A DNA stretch of 64,000 nucleotides from Ophiobolus disseminans (Eukaryota > Ascomycota > Dothideomycetes > Pleosporales > Phaeosphaeriaceae). A model generated the notes under the pieces. That model was not told the DNA's origin and searched no databases. It saw nothing but the letters and a program-made list of their open reading frames with translations. The stretch lies in the NCBI GenBank assembly GCA_010093685.1, contig MU006221.1, positions 1,209,491-1,273,490 on the forward strand, given 5' to 3'. The position numbers were made by a program, and so were the translations under genes. Of the stretch, positions 45,401 through 57,297 are shown in pieces (position 1 is the first letter of the stretch; each line of letters opens with the position of its first letter).

Positions 45401-48400
45401 TCTCGTTCTGTTGAAGCGACTTTTCTGAGACCTCTATAGAAACTGTCATACGTGACAGTTTTGCCGAACAACCCGTAGATAACGGGGCCTGAGATAGTCT
45501 GCGCATGACAGTCTTTGAGCAGTTGCTCGGGCGCACTGGCATCGACCAATCGATCGAAGCTGGAGAATGCAGAGGGCTGGGCGCTGCCAGCGGTGCGAAG
45601 ATGGACTTTTCCGCGCGCGTGGATAATGTTCGCAGTTTGCTTCTTGGCGCTTTCGAACAGGAAGGACCATCCATTGCTCACATCCGGAATCTGTGTGAGC
45701 GAGAGAGTGATATGACGAGAATTATCCAGACCGAGCGGCGCTTCGACACGCAAGTCTTCCAATTGCGGGATAGCAGAGTTGAAATCTATGCCATATAGGT
45801 GTGCGGCTGCCTGGCTAACAATGTCGACATAAGCGGATGCTGGGCAGAGTGGAGTATCAAGCACAGCATGGCCTTTCACAAGTAGTTGCAGCCGCTCGCT
45901 TTGAAGATCAAGACGAAATATAGCAGTTTGTCGCCCATTATCCGCAAAACCCTCGAAGGTGAAATATTGGAATTGCCTTGGCGAATTCTTGAGTTGTTTA
46001 GCCGAAAAGGCTGCATCAATGTACGGAAGCCAATGGTCGTTTCGCTCAAACTGATAGGGTGGCAGATTAAGGACGTGGTATCTGTCACTTTCTGATGGGT
46101 GGAAAGGCCAGAAACTAGCATGTCGTCCCTGTTCAGCCAAAGCTATCGAGATGCTAGCAAGCTCCCTTCCTGAGCTCTCAAGTCGGAGAGGATGGAATAC
46201 ATGGTTCGATGCACCGCTGTTCGATAGAGACCGTTGTACCATGCTGATAACCGGGGATCCGTGGCCTGCTTCTAGCCATGTACAAGAACCCAGCCCTGTC
46301 TCGATTCGCTTCGTAGCCTCACCAAAGAAAACGGGCGATCGAGTGTGTTGAACCAACATTGCTGGCCTCATGCTGGACCAAGAGGCATTCTCTGAGCATG
46401 TTTCGATGCGGATGCGGGGCGCGTGGTAATGTAGTTCTTCTGCCAGCGCTGCCAAACCTGGAAGAATGGGCACCGTGAGAGAGGTATGGAATGCATATGG
46501 GACATCCAGAATCTTGGTTTTGATGGATGCAGACAGGTTGGCGGCAACTTGGCCAACAGACTTTATGGCACTCGTTCCACCAGCAATAACAAAACTCGTA
46601 GGTCCATTATAACATGCTACTTCAACCTTCTGATCAGGAACCGTAGAGTTGACTAAGTGAAGCAGTCGCGAAAGTGTGGGAGATTCCGCTTCGATTGCGA
46701 CCATGGCTCCATGGTCGGTACCCCACTGTGCCTGGATCAAAGAAGCTCGCCCAGCGACGAACTTCAAGGCATCCTCAAGGGATAGTACTCCACTAACGCA
46801 CAGGGCGGTAAGTTGTCCAAAGCTGTGGCCGAGCAAAGCTGTAACGTGCAGCCCACAGTCCAGCCAGCATCTGGCGGTGGCATACTGTATTGAAAACAGC
46901 ACACTGTGGGAATTTACGAGATCCCGATTCTGAATGTTGATGTCTTCAAATATGGATGGGAATATACCTGCATGGCCGAGTTGCTGCAGGACTCTATCGC
47001 AGTCCAGGAGGTGCGACCGAAGTAGAGTGCAAGATTGAACAAGTTCGAGGCTGAGACTTCCGTGTCGACCGGTTTGACCACCGAACACTAGGACAACAGG
47101 TCTCGTCTTTGCTTCCGCCAGCGATATGACATCCCTGAGAGCCGTCCCAGAAGTCCCGATTGTGTATGATCCGAGCTTGCGACAAAGATCTGATACATCG
47201 TTTGCAATGAAAGCGACGGCGTATTCCAATTCGCGGTTTTGGGTCCGAGAGAGACAGAAGGCTAAATCGGCGAGCAACTGCCCATGCTTCGGAAGGGTTT
47301 GCTGCGATTCGAGCCACTGTTTCAGTTTTCTGCAATATTTCCGAAGGCTGGCAGTAGATTTTGCAGAGATGAAGATCGGATAGTGAGAGGTCGAGGACGC
47401 AAGTGCCTTCGACTCGTCATGTAGCACGGGCGAATATTGGCAGACAATAAGAGCGCCGTTGCAGCCACCTGCTCCATAATTGTTGACACACGCAGCTCTG
47501 AATTCGGTAGCCCATGGCTGCAACCTTCGCGGGATTTCGATGTTGTTGGCCTCGAGAGGCGCGATCTTAGGGTTCAGTCGTTCGAAGCTCGGTTGAGGAA
47601 TGATGGCATGATGACTCATCATCAGAAGCGCCTTGATCAAACCTGCTATCCCTGCCGCGCCTTCAGTATGCCCGATGTTGTCTTTCAACGAACCCAGGTA
47701 CAATCTCGAAGTGCGACCAGATCCGAAGACCTGCCGTACACTGTCTGCCTCTATGCAGTCTCCCACCTGTGTTCCAGTGCCATGTGCTTCGACGAAAGAG
47801 ATTTGAGTGGGATCGAGTTGCGCACGGTCCAGTACCCCACGAAATAGCTTCACTTGTGAAGCTACACTTGGAACATTGATGGTGGCATCGCTCTGGTTCT
47901 GCATGATTGCAGTTCCCGAAATTATGCCCATGATGTTATCGCCGTGGGCAAGCGCGTCGTCAAGCCGCTTGAGGACGACTAGACCCGCACCTTCGCCTCG
48001 ACAGTATCCATCAGCTCGCGCTTCAAATGCCCTCGAAGGCCCTGTCTTACTAAGAAAACCCGCCGCATCAAGAGCCTTGTAGTAGTTTGGACTTGTGAGC
48101 ACATTGACGCCACCTGCAATGGCTGCATCACACTCCCTAAGCTGTAGAGCTTGGCAAGCACCGTGAATGGCCGCCATGGACGAAGCACAAGCGGCATCGT
48201 ATGTCACCGAAGGTCCTCCCCATCCAAAGTGATGGCTGATACGACCACTCAGTAGTCCTCGGAGGGCGCCTAGGATTGAAAAGGCGCCAGGTGCATGGCC
48301 CCCCATGTTGTCGTTGTAGTCAGACGAACCACACCCGATAAAGCATCCGACATCTTCTTTGAGAGGCCGACCTCCAGGAATACCAAACCAGCCCGCGGAT

Positions 48401-49830
48401 TCCACAGCTTGATACGCTACCTCGAGTAGTATCCTTTGCTGAGGATCCATCGCCATGGCTTCCCGTGGCGACTTGCCAAAGAATTTATGGTCGAACGAGG
48501 CTACATCTTCCACAAAGTTACCCCAAAGCTCAGAAGGGAACCGATCCGCAGGAACCTTCGATGCCATAACTTGTCCAAGTTTGAGCACTTCCCACAACTC
48601 GTTTGTGGAGGCAGCGCCAGGAAATTTGCATCCCATGCCGACAACGGCTACCGCATGTTCAGGATACACGGGGGAAGTTCGATGGCTATCATGATGGAGA
48701 AGATATCGATGAGCTTGTTGGATCTTGACTCCATAAGCTCTGGCCATCGTATCAGGAATGGCATTGTCCCGACCGACAGAAAGAATTTCACCATGCATGT
48801 CCTGCACGGCTTGCATCTTCGCAGAGAGAATATTGTGCCAGGTGGAAGGCGAAAGAACCACATCGTTTATAATTTGCCGATGACTGAGCTCCGTTGTCAT
48901 TGGCTTCCCGTCGGATCCGGACCATACCGCTGAGATGCTTTGCAAAGGGACCTGGAACTGTAACTCGGGACGTGCATCGCATAGCCTATGGAGTTCCAGC
49001 ACGGCTTGGCCGTGTACCGAAGCATGGAATCGTCCACGAATATGAAGATTCTTAACTACAAAGCCTTCGGTCTCCAGTCTCGTCGTGACTGGTAGGAGGT
49101 CACGTTGTGGAAGGGTAAGTGTGGTTGTGGAAGGGCCAGAAACAGCCGACACATAGGTCTAATTATCATCAGTAACTTGCTGTAAGAATACGACAGTGCG
49201 GGGATTTACCTCGGGATATTCGGCCAGTACGGCCGCGAAAGTACCAGATGGTAGGCCGCTCTTGCGGCACGCCACCACACACGTCCATTCCATTGGAGGC
49301 TCTGCATAGCATCCATCGAGGTCCACGGTTGCCCCAATCAAAACAGCAAGGCGTATTGCAACGGCCGCTTGTTCCATGAGCTCCCTCTCATTACTCGCAG
49401 AAGCAAGAACGTATGCGGAGAGTTGGCCGATGCATAAGCCTTGGAAGCCGCCGATGTGGGCCGCCTCTAATGCTTTGGTATGCTTTGTTGAAACAGTTCG
49501 TAGGTACGAGAGGTACTCGACCAAGTGAGTGACGATCGTCAAGGGAGCTAATAGAACATTGGGCGCCGGTTCTTCATACCCATTACGGGCTCCCTCGATG
49601 AGCCACTGTCGCAAACGTTCGAGTAACGCATAACCAGGCACTTTTTGTAGCACGATGTGCGATTGAGTGATCGTATCCCACCATTCCGGGAGGGCGTTGA
49701 TGGCTTCGACCAGGGTGGCCGTGTTGCTATCTTGCAAAAGAGCCGAAGTGATTGAACAGAGGTAATCATGATCCGGAACGCTACTCAGAGAGCCGAATGT
49801 TATCAAAGAAGGTAGGGTCATGGTATGCAT
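42467..49830 (-). CDS. Non-reducing polyketide synthase, SAT-KS-AT-PT-ACP-CMeT-TE
   Basis: Exons 49210..49830, 42577..49158 and 42467..42526 give 2420 aa. The last exon (ISRVADMLRKHVGIHGIER) follows a GTAAGT donor and completes the TE domain. Domains: SAT about 1-350 with active-site GLCIG; KS about 375-800 with DAAC (Cys531), His666 and His704; malonyl-AT with GHSFG (Ser986); PT with His1304 and Asp1486; one ACP with DSL (Ser1654); C-methyltransferase with LEIGAGTGG near 1946; TE with GYSVG (Ser2223), Asp2250 and His2393. All catalytic residues are present. There is no KR, DH or ER. This order matches fungal NR-PKSs that make methylated orsellinic-acid-type products; the TE would release the acid or an ester. 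The exact product cannot be read from sequence. Either Met1 or Met4 may start. Confidence 0.95.
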
Positions 49831-51345
49831 TTATGCTAAGGACGGCGCGATGGATGAATGTTGCTGATGAATTGCGTGCTTTTAAGGCCCGATGGCATGT
49901 TCTTTTGTATGAAGAAGTTCCAGGATGTTCAGAGGGAACCCATGAAAAGCATGTCTCTGGTCATGCCACGACTCTTCCGTATCCCGGACGTCAATTTCCC
50001 TGTCTCTATATCGTGGCACGGTGGATGGCCTTGACCATTCCTTCAGACCGACAAAGGGCAAAGAAACACAATGCGAGGGTCATTGGCTAAAGGCCCGGTG
50101 CGTAGTACCCGAGGCTTTCCGCCCCCCATCGAGATGGTAGAGAGTACCGTATATGCTCGCGATATAGAGGTAACCCCCTGTTAGGGCCGCAGAAACGCCG
50201 GCCTAACAAAAGCTTACTAAGAGAGCGGTAAATAGTGACAGAATAAGCAATTTCTACAACGCTATTGGCTGGCCCCTAACAGGGGGTTACCTCTATATCG
50301 CGAGTATATACGGTAGGACGCCCGCTCTGAGGGACTTTGAGCTCTTTGAACGTGGGTTCAAAGTTTCTACACAGCGCACACAGATCTGTATATATTAATA
50401 CCTACATACCAGATTACAGTAGTTCTGTTCCTGGGAAAACTTAAAAGAGCGGATATTTAGCTCAAATGAGCTCAGGCGGTGTCACAATGCTGAACAGCTG
50501 GACATACTCATTGCCAATACAGCATGTAGAAGCACCGACAGAACGCCCGAGATTTACCTGCCTATAGCAAGTCTCAAAACGTTGCGTTCGGTCAATTAAG
50601 TGGCCAGCCCTACGACGCGGCTGTTCCGTCGGTCTTTCCAACATGCTGAACACTCTGCAGACAGCTTCCTAGCCCCTTCTAGCTACGGCTACTATCGCAT
50701 GAACCTTGAGGGATTTTGAGACCATCTCAATCAAATTGATGGTCCCCGAGACACTATGCAGCATATTACCCTTTCCACGTCGATACTGCCTTACAGCTGC
50801 ATGCAACGACATCCGTCACAGCAACCGTGCACAAGGTCCCGGATATCGTAAAAAGAAGAACATTGAACAGCACAATGCTACTGGGCCATGCAAATGCTTG
50901 GTGCTACATATCATTATCAGGCGTGCTGGGCTGTGTTGCTTCGACCGGTGCCAATTATAAGCCCTAGGCAATTCCAGTGACCCTTACGTCCTCCATGATA
51001 CCCGACGAGCCGTGAACCGTGAAAGCAACGCCGTTACTGCCTGTGATGTCGTCTTGTAGCATACGACATCTTTAGAAACTTTTCAGGTTGTCTTTGTCAT
51101 GTTGATTAATGCAAACTACTGTAGTGCGTTACTAGTGCGACTGGGAATCTATCTCAATTACAACAGTAATGCACGTTGTTGCAACGATTTGGTCTAACGG
51201 TGTGTCAAAATTAGCTGCGTGTTGTATTGAGTCCACCCTTTTTAGAGCTAAAACCCTCGAGCAATACCGGTTGTCCAACTTTACTAACCAATCTGTTGTT
51301 GAATGTACCCTAATGCGATTAGGTGAAAAGCGGGCGTTGAGCTGC
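49831..51345. other. 1.5 kb gene-free region upstream of the PKS
   Basis: Holds the PKS promoter and a MITE-like hairpin (50145..50315). The part 50320-51340 is AT-rich with no supported gene. Confidence 0.5.
50145..50315. mobile_element. MITE-like element with 42-bp terminal inverted repeats
   Basis: The arms 50145..50186 and 50274..50315 are inverted copies with one mismatch (ATATGCTCGC versus ATATACTCGC), separated by an 87-bp core. The ends read TACCGTATAT and ATATACGGTA. If the outer TA is a target-site duplication, this is a Tc1/mariner- or Fot1-type MITE of 171 bp. There is no open frame inside. Near the left arm the core also holds a smaller inverted repeat (GTTAGG ... GGCCTAAC). It lies 0.3 kb upstream of the PKS start codon, so it may affect PKS expression. 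Confidence 0.7.
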
Positions 51346-52718
51346 TCATCTTCCACGCTTCTGATCACTATGTTCCACCTCTACGTCTAAGGTTTGTCGA
51401 ATTCCCCTTCCTTGGACCTGGATGTCAGCTTCTGACAGTCCCCGTGGATCACTGCTAACTACAACTTCAGTGCTCCCCCTTCCGCTTGGCACCAGCTCAT
51501 CCCTCATGGTCGGCAACTCGAGTGACTGTTCGTCTGGCTTACATCTATGCTGCATGTATTCCGATTTCCTCCCATAGCTGCCTTCATCGTTCTGGTAAAT
51601 TGCATATCTTTTGCTGCTGAACCTACTACCACTGAAGTAAGATTTGAACAAAGCCGTGGCTTTTGGCCCAACTTTACTCAGTGTTGGAATACATGCAGCA
51701 ATAATAATCACATTCGTTTCGGTCGCATTCCAAATCAAAAACGTTGTCGTGTCCCCTACTTCCATGTAAGTCTTTGGTCGACCACCAAACAACAAATGCG
51801 AGAATAAGACCTACATGTAAAGTCTATGCTCTTTAACGTAGGTAAGTATGTTGATTTGACTATGGCGCATACGCCGGCACTAGCTACTCGTCAGCTTCAA
51901 TGTGCCTTGTAGTCTTGTAGACTACCAATAAAGAACATACAAGACGCCTAAGCCGAGCAGGCAAGATAGTGCGAGCTTTCTCCAGATCGACATCTGTAGC
52001 TGACGAATCAACAAAATCGGGAATAATGCCAAAGCAAAGTCCATGAACGCGAAGTAGCCTGCGGTATGTGTTAGTTAAAGCTTTATCAAATGATTAGATA
52101 CACGTACTTCCGGCGAACAAATTCCAATTCCCAACGACATTCGAATCCCAGCAGGGTCCTTCTATATTTGGGTCCCAGAGCGACTCTACCGGCCTACATT
52201 GACACAAAATCACGACAACAACAAACGTGATAACGATGGACAAGCTCCCGGACACAAAATACAGGAACCACCTCTGATAATTGGCACCTGGAGGGAGGAG
52301 CCGCTGAATGAGTAGTGCCACCGATACTTTGCCGGTGCAAAGTGGAATTACGATGAGGACGTTCGCGATGTAATTATACTTGATAGCAAGCTGCATTTCG
52401 TACGGCGTTAAGTAGTATGTGTGTCGCGATCCACCGTGAGCAGAATAGATAGTGAACAGAACTGTGAAGGCCAGTATAAATGCCTGTGCGAATGTAAGTG
52501 ATTTGCGTTTGCGCACAATATTTGACAAAACGTACCAAAGTCAAAACTATAGTCCAGTCATCCCAGCCAACATTGCGCTGTATGACAGCTCTAGTGTACA
52601 TACGAGCAATTACGAGACAAGCTGAGATTGCGAACAATGTCCATGAGGCTCCAAGTAGCTCACGAGCTCGAGTTTGATCACCTCCAATGGGTACTGAAGG
52701 TTTAGGAGGAAGTGCCAT
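51346..52718 (-). CDS. Rhodopsin-like integral membrane protein (SAT4/Pth11-related family)
   Basis: Exons 52536..52718, 52108..52483, 51941..52058, 51815..51879 and 51346..51755 give 383 aa; introns are 50-61 nt and all joins keep frame. About seven hydrophobic helices are seen: ASWTLFAISACLVIARMYTR, FILAFTVLFTIYS, IANVLIVIPLCTGKVSVALL, YFVSGSLSIVITFVVVVILC, SYFAFMDFALALFPILLIRQ, LSCLLGLGVFAGVCAIVKS and NVIIIAACIPTLSKVG. Family marks are NVGWDDW, CRPVESLWDP, LQM and FTWDTTTFLIWNATE before the last helix. These proteins sit in fungal membranes; some Pth11-like members are receptors, but most have no known ligand. The short C-terminal tail is polar. No CFEM domain precedes it. It lies between the PKS and the O-methyltransferase, divergent from the latter. 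Confidence 0.85.
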
Positions 52719-53188
52719 AGCAAATGATAGTAATGAGTAGCGCAGTCAAAGTGGATGCCCGAAGTTCAAGACACAAAGTTCTGATGAAACTATTTACAAA
52801 ACGCGCTTCCACATATGCCTCGTCTTTTCTCAAGTCGGACATGCCTGGCTATTGCCTATGTCCACTTCACCAATTACAGAGCGCAAGGCTGTGCTTTGCC
52901 TGCGTGCGGGGAGCTTCTCAACATGCAGCTATTGACAAGTTAGAATGCAAGTTGTGGTGATACCCGAAGGTTGCACGCCGCCTGGGCAATAGCTTGGCAG
53001 AACGCAGGTGAGACGGATTTTGTACGGCGCAGGAATGCGCAACTCCTCAGAGGCTGCGACATGGGTGTGATAACATTGGAGGACTAGTCGCTATATAACC
53101 GATATCATTGAGTGCTGGAATTCACGATCACTCCTCTGGACCAACTCTCGGCACCATCGGGATTCAAGTTTGCTGCAACATCACTATC
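52719..53188. promoter_or_regulatory. Divergent promoter of the rhodopsin-like and O-methyltransferase genes
   Basis: 470 nt between two divergent starts. TATATAA at 53092..53098 lies 91 nt upstream of the O-methyltransferase ATG. Confidence 0.5.
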
Positions 53189-54556
53189 ATGGATCCTTCG
53201 GTTGCACCTTTGCTCAAACAGATCGAGCAACTCGGTTCTCGGTCACAGACAGAAGCTGGTGATCCGGGCAAAGCGTGTCGCAGAGCACTCTTACAAGCAG
53301 CGCAAAAGCTTTGCATCACACTGCAGGACCCTGGTCAGCTCGTTGAAGAGTTCCTTTTTGGAGTACGTTGTTGACCTTCCTTGCTCGAGTAGAAACTAAC
53401 TTACCTTAACAGTCGGCCGACAACCTCTTGATCAAGGTTGCAGTTGACCTGAAAATCTTCAAGCGGCTCAGTGAAGCCAAAGAACCAGTACCTCTCACAC
53501 AGCTTGCAGAAAGCACGAAATGCGATGTAGCCTTATTAAATCGGATCATGAGAGGCCTCGCCTCTTTCCACGCAGTCGAGCAGATTGATGATGAAGTCTA
53601 CGCCCCAAGTAAAATCACCAATGCTTTTGCGTCTACGAAAGGCGATGCTGGAGCTCGGCTCTTGTTGGTACCTTCCTCCCTGTGGTTTCATCAATGATCC
53701 TACACTAGATCTTGGGCACGCTGACGATGTTGGCCCCAGCTACGAGTTAGTAGTTCCAGGAATGCAGCCCATTCCAAAATTTCTTGCCGAAACCTCGTAC
53801 AAGAATCCGACAAATGCTGAACACCTCCCCTTCAATCTTGCCTTTGGCCCCCAGCTGTTCTTTCCATGGGTGCAAGAACACCCGGAAGTGCTTGGAAGTT
53901 TTCTCGAGTGGATGGCCGTTCAGCGCGAAGGCCATACACCCTGGTTGGAGTTTTATCCATTTGAACAGCAGGTGGTCAGCGGGTTCCGTGCGGAAGACCC
54001 GCATGCTGTCTTGCTGGTAGATGTTGGTGGAAACACGGGCCATGAAATCCGTGAAATCCGACAGCAGTGCCCATCGTTGCGCGGACGCATGGTGCTCCAA
54101 GACTTGCCAAGCACAATTGCCCAAGTCAAATCCAGTCAAGATATGGAGGCTATGGCGCACGACTTCTTCACACCACAACCGGTTGAGGGTCAGACGTAAC
54201 CCATCCCAATGAAAATACAGAAAGGGCTAACACGAATGGCAGGAGCTCGAGTATATTACCTCCGCAGCATCCTCCATGACTGGGATGACGCTAAATGTAC
54301 GATTATTCTGCAAAACATCGCTTCTGCGATGAAACCAGGATACTCCAAGGTTCTGATCAATGAATTTTCAATCCCGGGCCGAGGCGCATCCGCTTTTACG
54401 ATGCGGTCAGACTTCATGGTCATGGCGCTTGCAGGGGCAGTAGAGCGGACTGAGAATCAATGGCACGTCCTCCTCAATTCTGCGGGGCTGAAGATCGATC
54501 GTATCTGGACAGCTGAGCCCGAGTCTGAGAGCATCATCGAAGCTAGTCTGATTTGA
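53189..54556 (+). CDS. SAM-dependent O-methyltransferase (plant caffeate/sterigmatocystin type)
   Basis: Exons 53189..53362, 53413..53663, 53740..54188 and 54243..54556 give 395 aa. The second intron uses a GTTGGT donor but the join AGAR-LF-YELVVPGMQPIPKF matches the family and has a CTGAC branch point. The N-terminal dimerisation helices (VDLKIFKRLSEA, VPLTQLAESTKCDVALLNRI) precede the SAM site VLLVDVGGNTGHEI, VLQDLPSTI, and the catalytic-region YYLRSILHDWDD. Fungal members methylate phenolic hydroxyls on polyketides. With the NR-PKS and MFS gene nearby, the likely substrate is the cluster's aromatic product. An alternative reading without the second intron stops early at about 53697, so annotators may truncate this gene. 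Confidence 0.88.
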
Positions 54557-55112
54557 CGAAGCATGCAGTAAAATTGTAAAGTCAATCCAGATGTGGCGGG
54601 GAAGCACCATCTAGGTAGTCAGACAGATAAAAATGGCATAAGAATCATACGTGGAACTTTGAGCCAGCGCCGCATGTGTGCTACATGGTTTGGGGGCTGC
54701 GCAATCCTAGATAAATGTGCGCATGCGGCGCATTTCTTAGAGGGTCGTTAAAGTAGTCTAACGGCTCTGCAGGACAGGTGTCAGCTGATGAGCGCTTTTG
54801 ACCCGGCCTTCTGGGTCCCCCCAACGTGCCCGCATCTTGTACTCCCCGTGCCGAGCGAAACGCCCAGGGCGCACGAAAGCTGTCATACGATAGTAACCGC
54901 GAGCAGTAGCCTTGCTAGATTTGGGACTTTGCACTTCGAACGACCGTACCGTGCTCTTTTTCCCTGGGATCTGCAGAAGTACCTCGCCGCGCGCAGTTGC
55001 GTATGCTTGTTGGTCTAGCATAGCAACTCATTCTCACCGGCCGCTTAATTCATCCTTAACAGGCGTGAGTCTCGACATACTTTTGCTGAGCACTTCTTTC
55101 TCCGGAGGGAAA
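54557..55112. other. Intergenic region between O-methyltransferase and MFS genes
   Basis: About 560 nt. A minus-strand frame at 54758..55021 (87 codons) contains FEVQSPKSSKATARGYYRMT but no family mark or splice partner; not called. Confidence 0.45.
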
Positions 55113-56895
55113 ATGGATGAACAACCGAGCAAACCAGGCTCTACCCCCACGCGTGCCATGATTTCGAATGATTCCATCGTATACCTCGGTGGATGGCGTC
55201 TTGCGGTCGTAGCATCCGCGTAAGCTTCACATAAATCAACAACATGACCTCAGATGCTGATACATCGTAGGCTTGGGCTCGCTGTATTCCTTGTGACAAT
55301 GGAAGTTTCCATCGTCGCGACGGCTTTGGTTCCCATTGCCGATCACTTGCATGCTTTTGACCGGACAAGTTGGATTGTGACATCTTATTTACTCACATAT
55401 ACCGGGTTTCTCATCATTTTCGCCAAACTGAGCGACATGTTTGGACGTAAGTTCGTCCTGATAGCGGCGCTATGTCTCTTCACCATCTTCTCTGGGGCGT
55501 GTGCTGCGGCAAAGACTATCGAGCAATTGTCAGTCCAGTCTTTTGAGTGACAGGTATATGAGCTAAACTTCGGTAGGATCATCTTACGAGCTTTCCAAGG
55601 CGTCGGTGGATCCGGGTGTTATTCTGTCGTAGTTGCAATCTTCTTCGAACTAGTTCCACCGTCGAAATTCGCCAAGATCACCAGTTTAGTTTCCGCAATT
55701 TTCGCTCTCGCTTTCCTCATCGGCCCGCTTTTGGGTGGCGCCATTACACAGCTCTCATCGTGGAAGTGGGTGTTCCTATTGAAGTACGTATATTCAGGAT
55801 TCCCTTCATACAGCTCTGGATTGCGCTAACGAAATGCCCAGCGTTCCGTCGGGTGTTCTCTGTATCGCAATTCTGATTTTCACTCTCCCAAACGGCTTCC
55901 CAAATCACAACTGCAGCCGCGAAAGACCCAGGTCAGAATCCGGATTCCAGAAGATAAGGCGACTGGATCTTATTGGCACATTGCTACTCCTTACCTCATC
56001 GATTCTTCTCGTAACAGGATTGCAGCAAGCCGGCAATCCTTATCGCTGGGACTCGCCCCTCATCGTAACATGCCTGGTTCTCTCTGCACTTACATGGACT
56101 TCATTCTTTTCTTGGTCACGATACGCAACAGCCCAAGAGCAGCCAGAAGGCCGTGAACCGGTGTTTCCCTGGAGGTTTGTTCAGTCGCGTGTCCGCATCG
56201 GCATGCTCATCAGTATATTCCTCACCGGCATGCCGTTCACTGTATCTGTCATACAGATACCACTTCGATTCCAAGCCGTGGATGCTCTCTCGCCACTGCA
56301 AGCCGGTATCAGACTGTTGCCATATGCAATCTTGAACCCGATAGGATCGATATTGGCACCATGGATCGCGAAGCGGTTCCAGACACCTCCAATGTATATT
56401 ATGCTCTTGGGCGCATCTATGCAAGTGGTTGGCGCAGTACTCCTGTCCACCACTCCAACGAATAGGCATGTACCATCCGAGTACTACGCCTACGAAGGCA
56501 TAGCTGGTCTGGGCACGGGTCTCAATCTTGCCTGCCTTATTGTTATGACGCCCTTCGCGGCAGACAAAAGAGACAAAGCCGTCGCAATGTCCGCCATGGT
56601 GCAATCTCGCGTACTCGGCGGTGCTCTCGGATTAGCCATCGTGACGTCTGTGTTCACGGGTTACGTACATCGACAGCTGACGAACGCTGCTTTTCCAGAA
56701 TCCGAGATTCGTACAATTCTCGGGAGCACGAGGGGTTTTGCTGGTATAGACGATAGGAAAGCCCACATTGCACGCACAATCTTTGCGAAAGGGCACAATG
56801 TGCAGATGGTGATCGTTGCTGGGTTTTCGGGTGCACAGATACTGGCCGCGTTATTACTCTGGAGCAAGCCACAGATTATAATACCGAACAAATAG
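55113..56895 (+). CDS. MFS drug:H+ antiporter-type exporter (DHA2-like, 14 TM)
   Basis: Exons 55113..55219, 55271..55528, 55577..55783 and 55842..56895 give 541 aa, normal for 14-TM fungal efflux pumps; introns are 48-58 nt. Near the first helix is VTMEVSIVATALVPIADHLH, then WIVTSYLLTYTGFLIIFAKL and SDMFGRKFVLIAAL (the MFS loop 2-3 signature), then RAFQGVGGSGCYSVVVAIFF and the antiporter motif C-like IGPLLGGAITQ. Further helices include GTLLLLTSSILLVTGLQQAG and IVMTPFAADKRD. It likely exports the cluster product or protects the cell from it. It follows the O-methyltransferase in the same direction, 556 nt apart. Confidence 0.9.
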
Positions 56896-57297
56896 CTTCG
56901 CATGCGGTTCCGCATATGGCAATGCGTGATTGAGCACTCATGCGCCACGAAGCCTCCACGCATCAGTCCTTTTAGACTCAAGGCCGTAGGATATAGAAAT
57001 GCAAGTCTTCGAGGGCGACGTTGAGATCAAGAGACGAAATGCGCTGACACGGGAGCCTACATAAAGAAGTTTGAGCAGGGAACAAATGATGTGAATGGGT
57101 TGGATGTTGTAGCGAAGACGCAATCCACTAGCACGTGACTAGTCAACTAGCACCTTGCCAACGCTGGGATTGTCATGCTGGCCCTGCACTTCCACAAGCT
57201 TCCCCCATCTGCACACCGTACAGCCATAGAGTATCCGCCCTTAGAAAACCGATTGGAATAATCTAGATAAAAAAATATCAACAGACTCGTCATCGCC
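56896..57297. other. Convergent 3' region
   Basis: About 400 nt between the MFS stop and the HET pseudogene stop; no coding support. Confidence 0.5.

Larger units (their letters stand above)
38727..56895. other. Candidate secondary-metabolite gene cluster (NR-PKS, kynureninase, O-methyltransferase, MFS, esterase, membrane protein)
   Basis: Six genes with metabolic or transport roles lie together with no housekeeping gene between them: carboxylesterase, kynureninase, non-reducing PKS, rhodopsin-like protein, O-methyltransferase and MFS exporter. No Zn2Cys6 or other transcription factor gene was found inside. Limits are inferred from gene content; the esterase and rhodopsin-like genes may be bystanders. 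Confidence 0.65.

Noticed and set aside
54758..55021. Minus-strand frame of 87 codons between O-methyltransferase and MFS genes
   Set aside because: Protein-like in places but no motif, signal peptide or splice partner; too weak to call.
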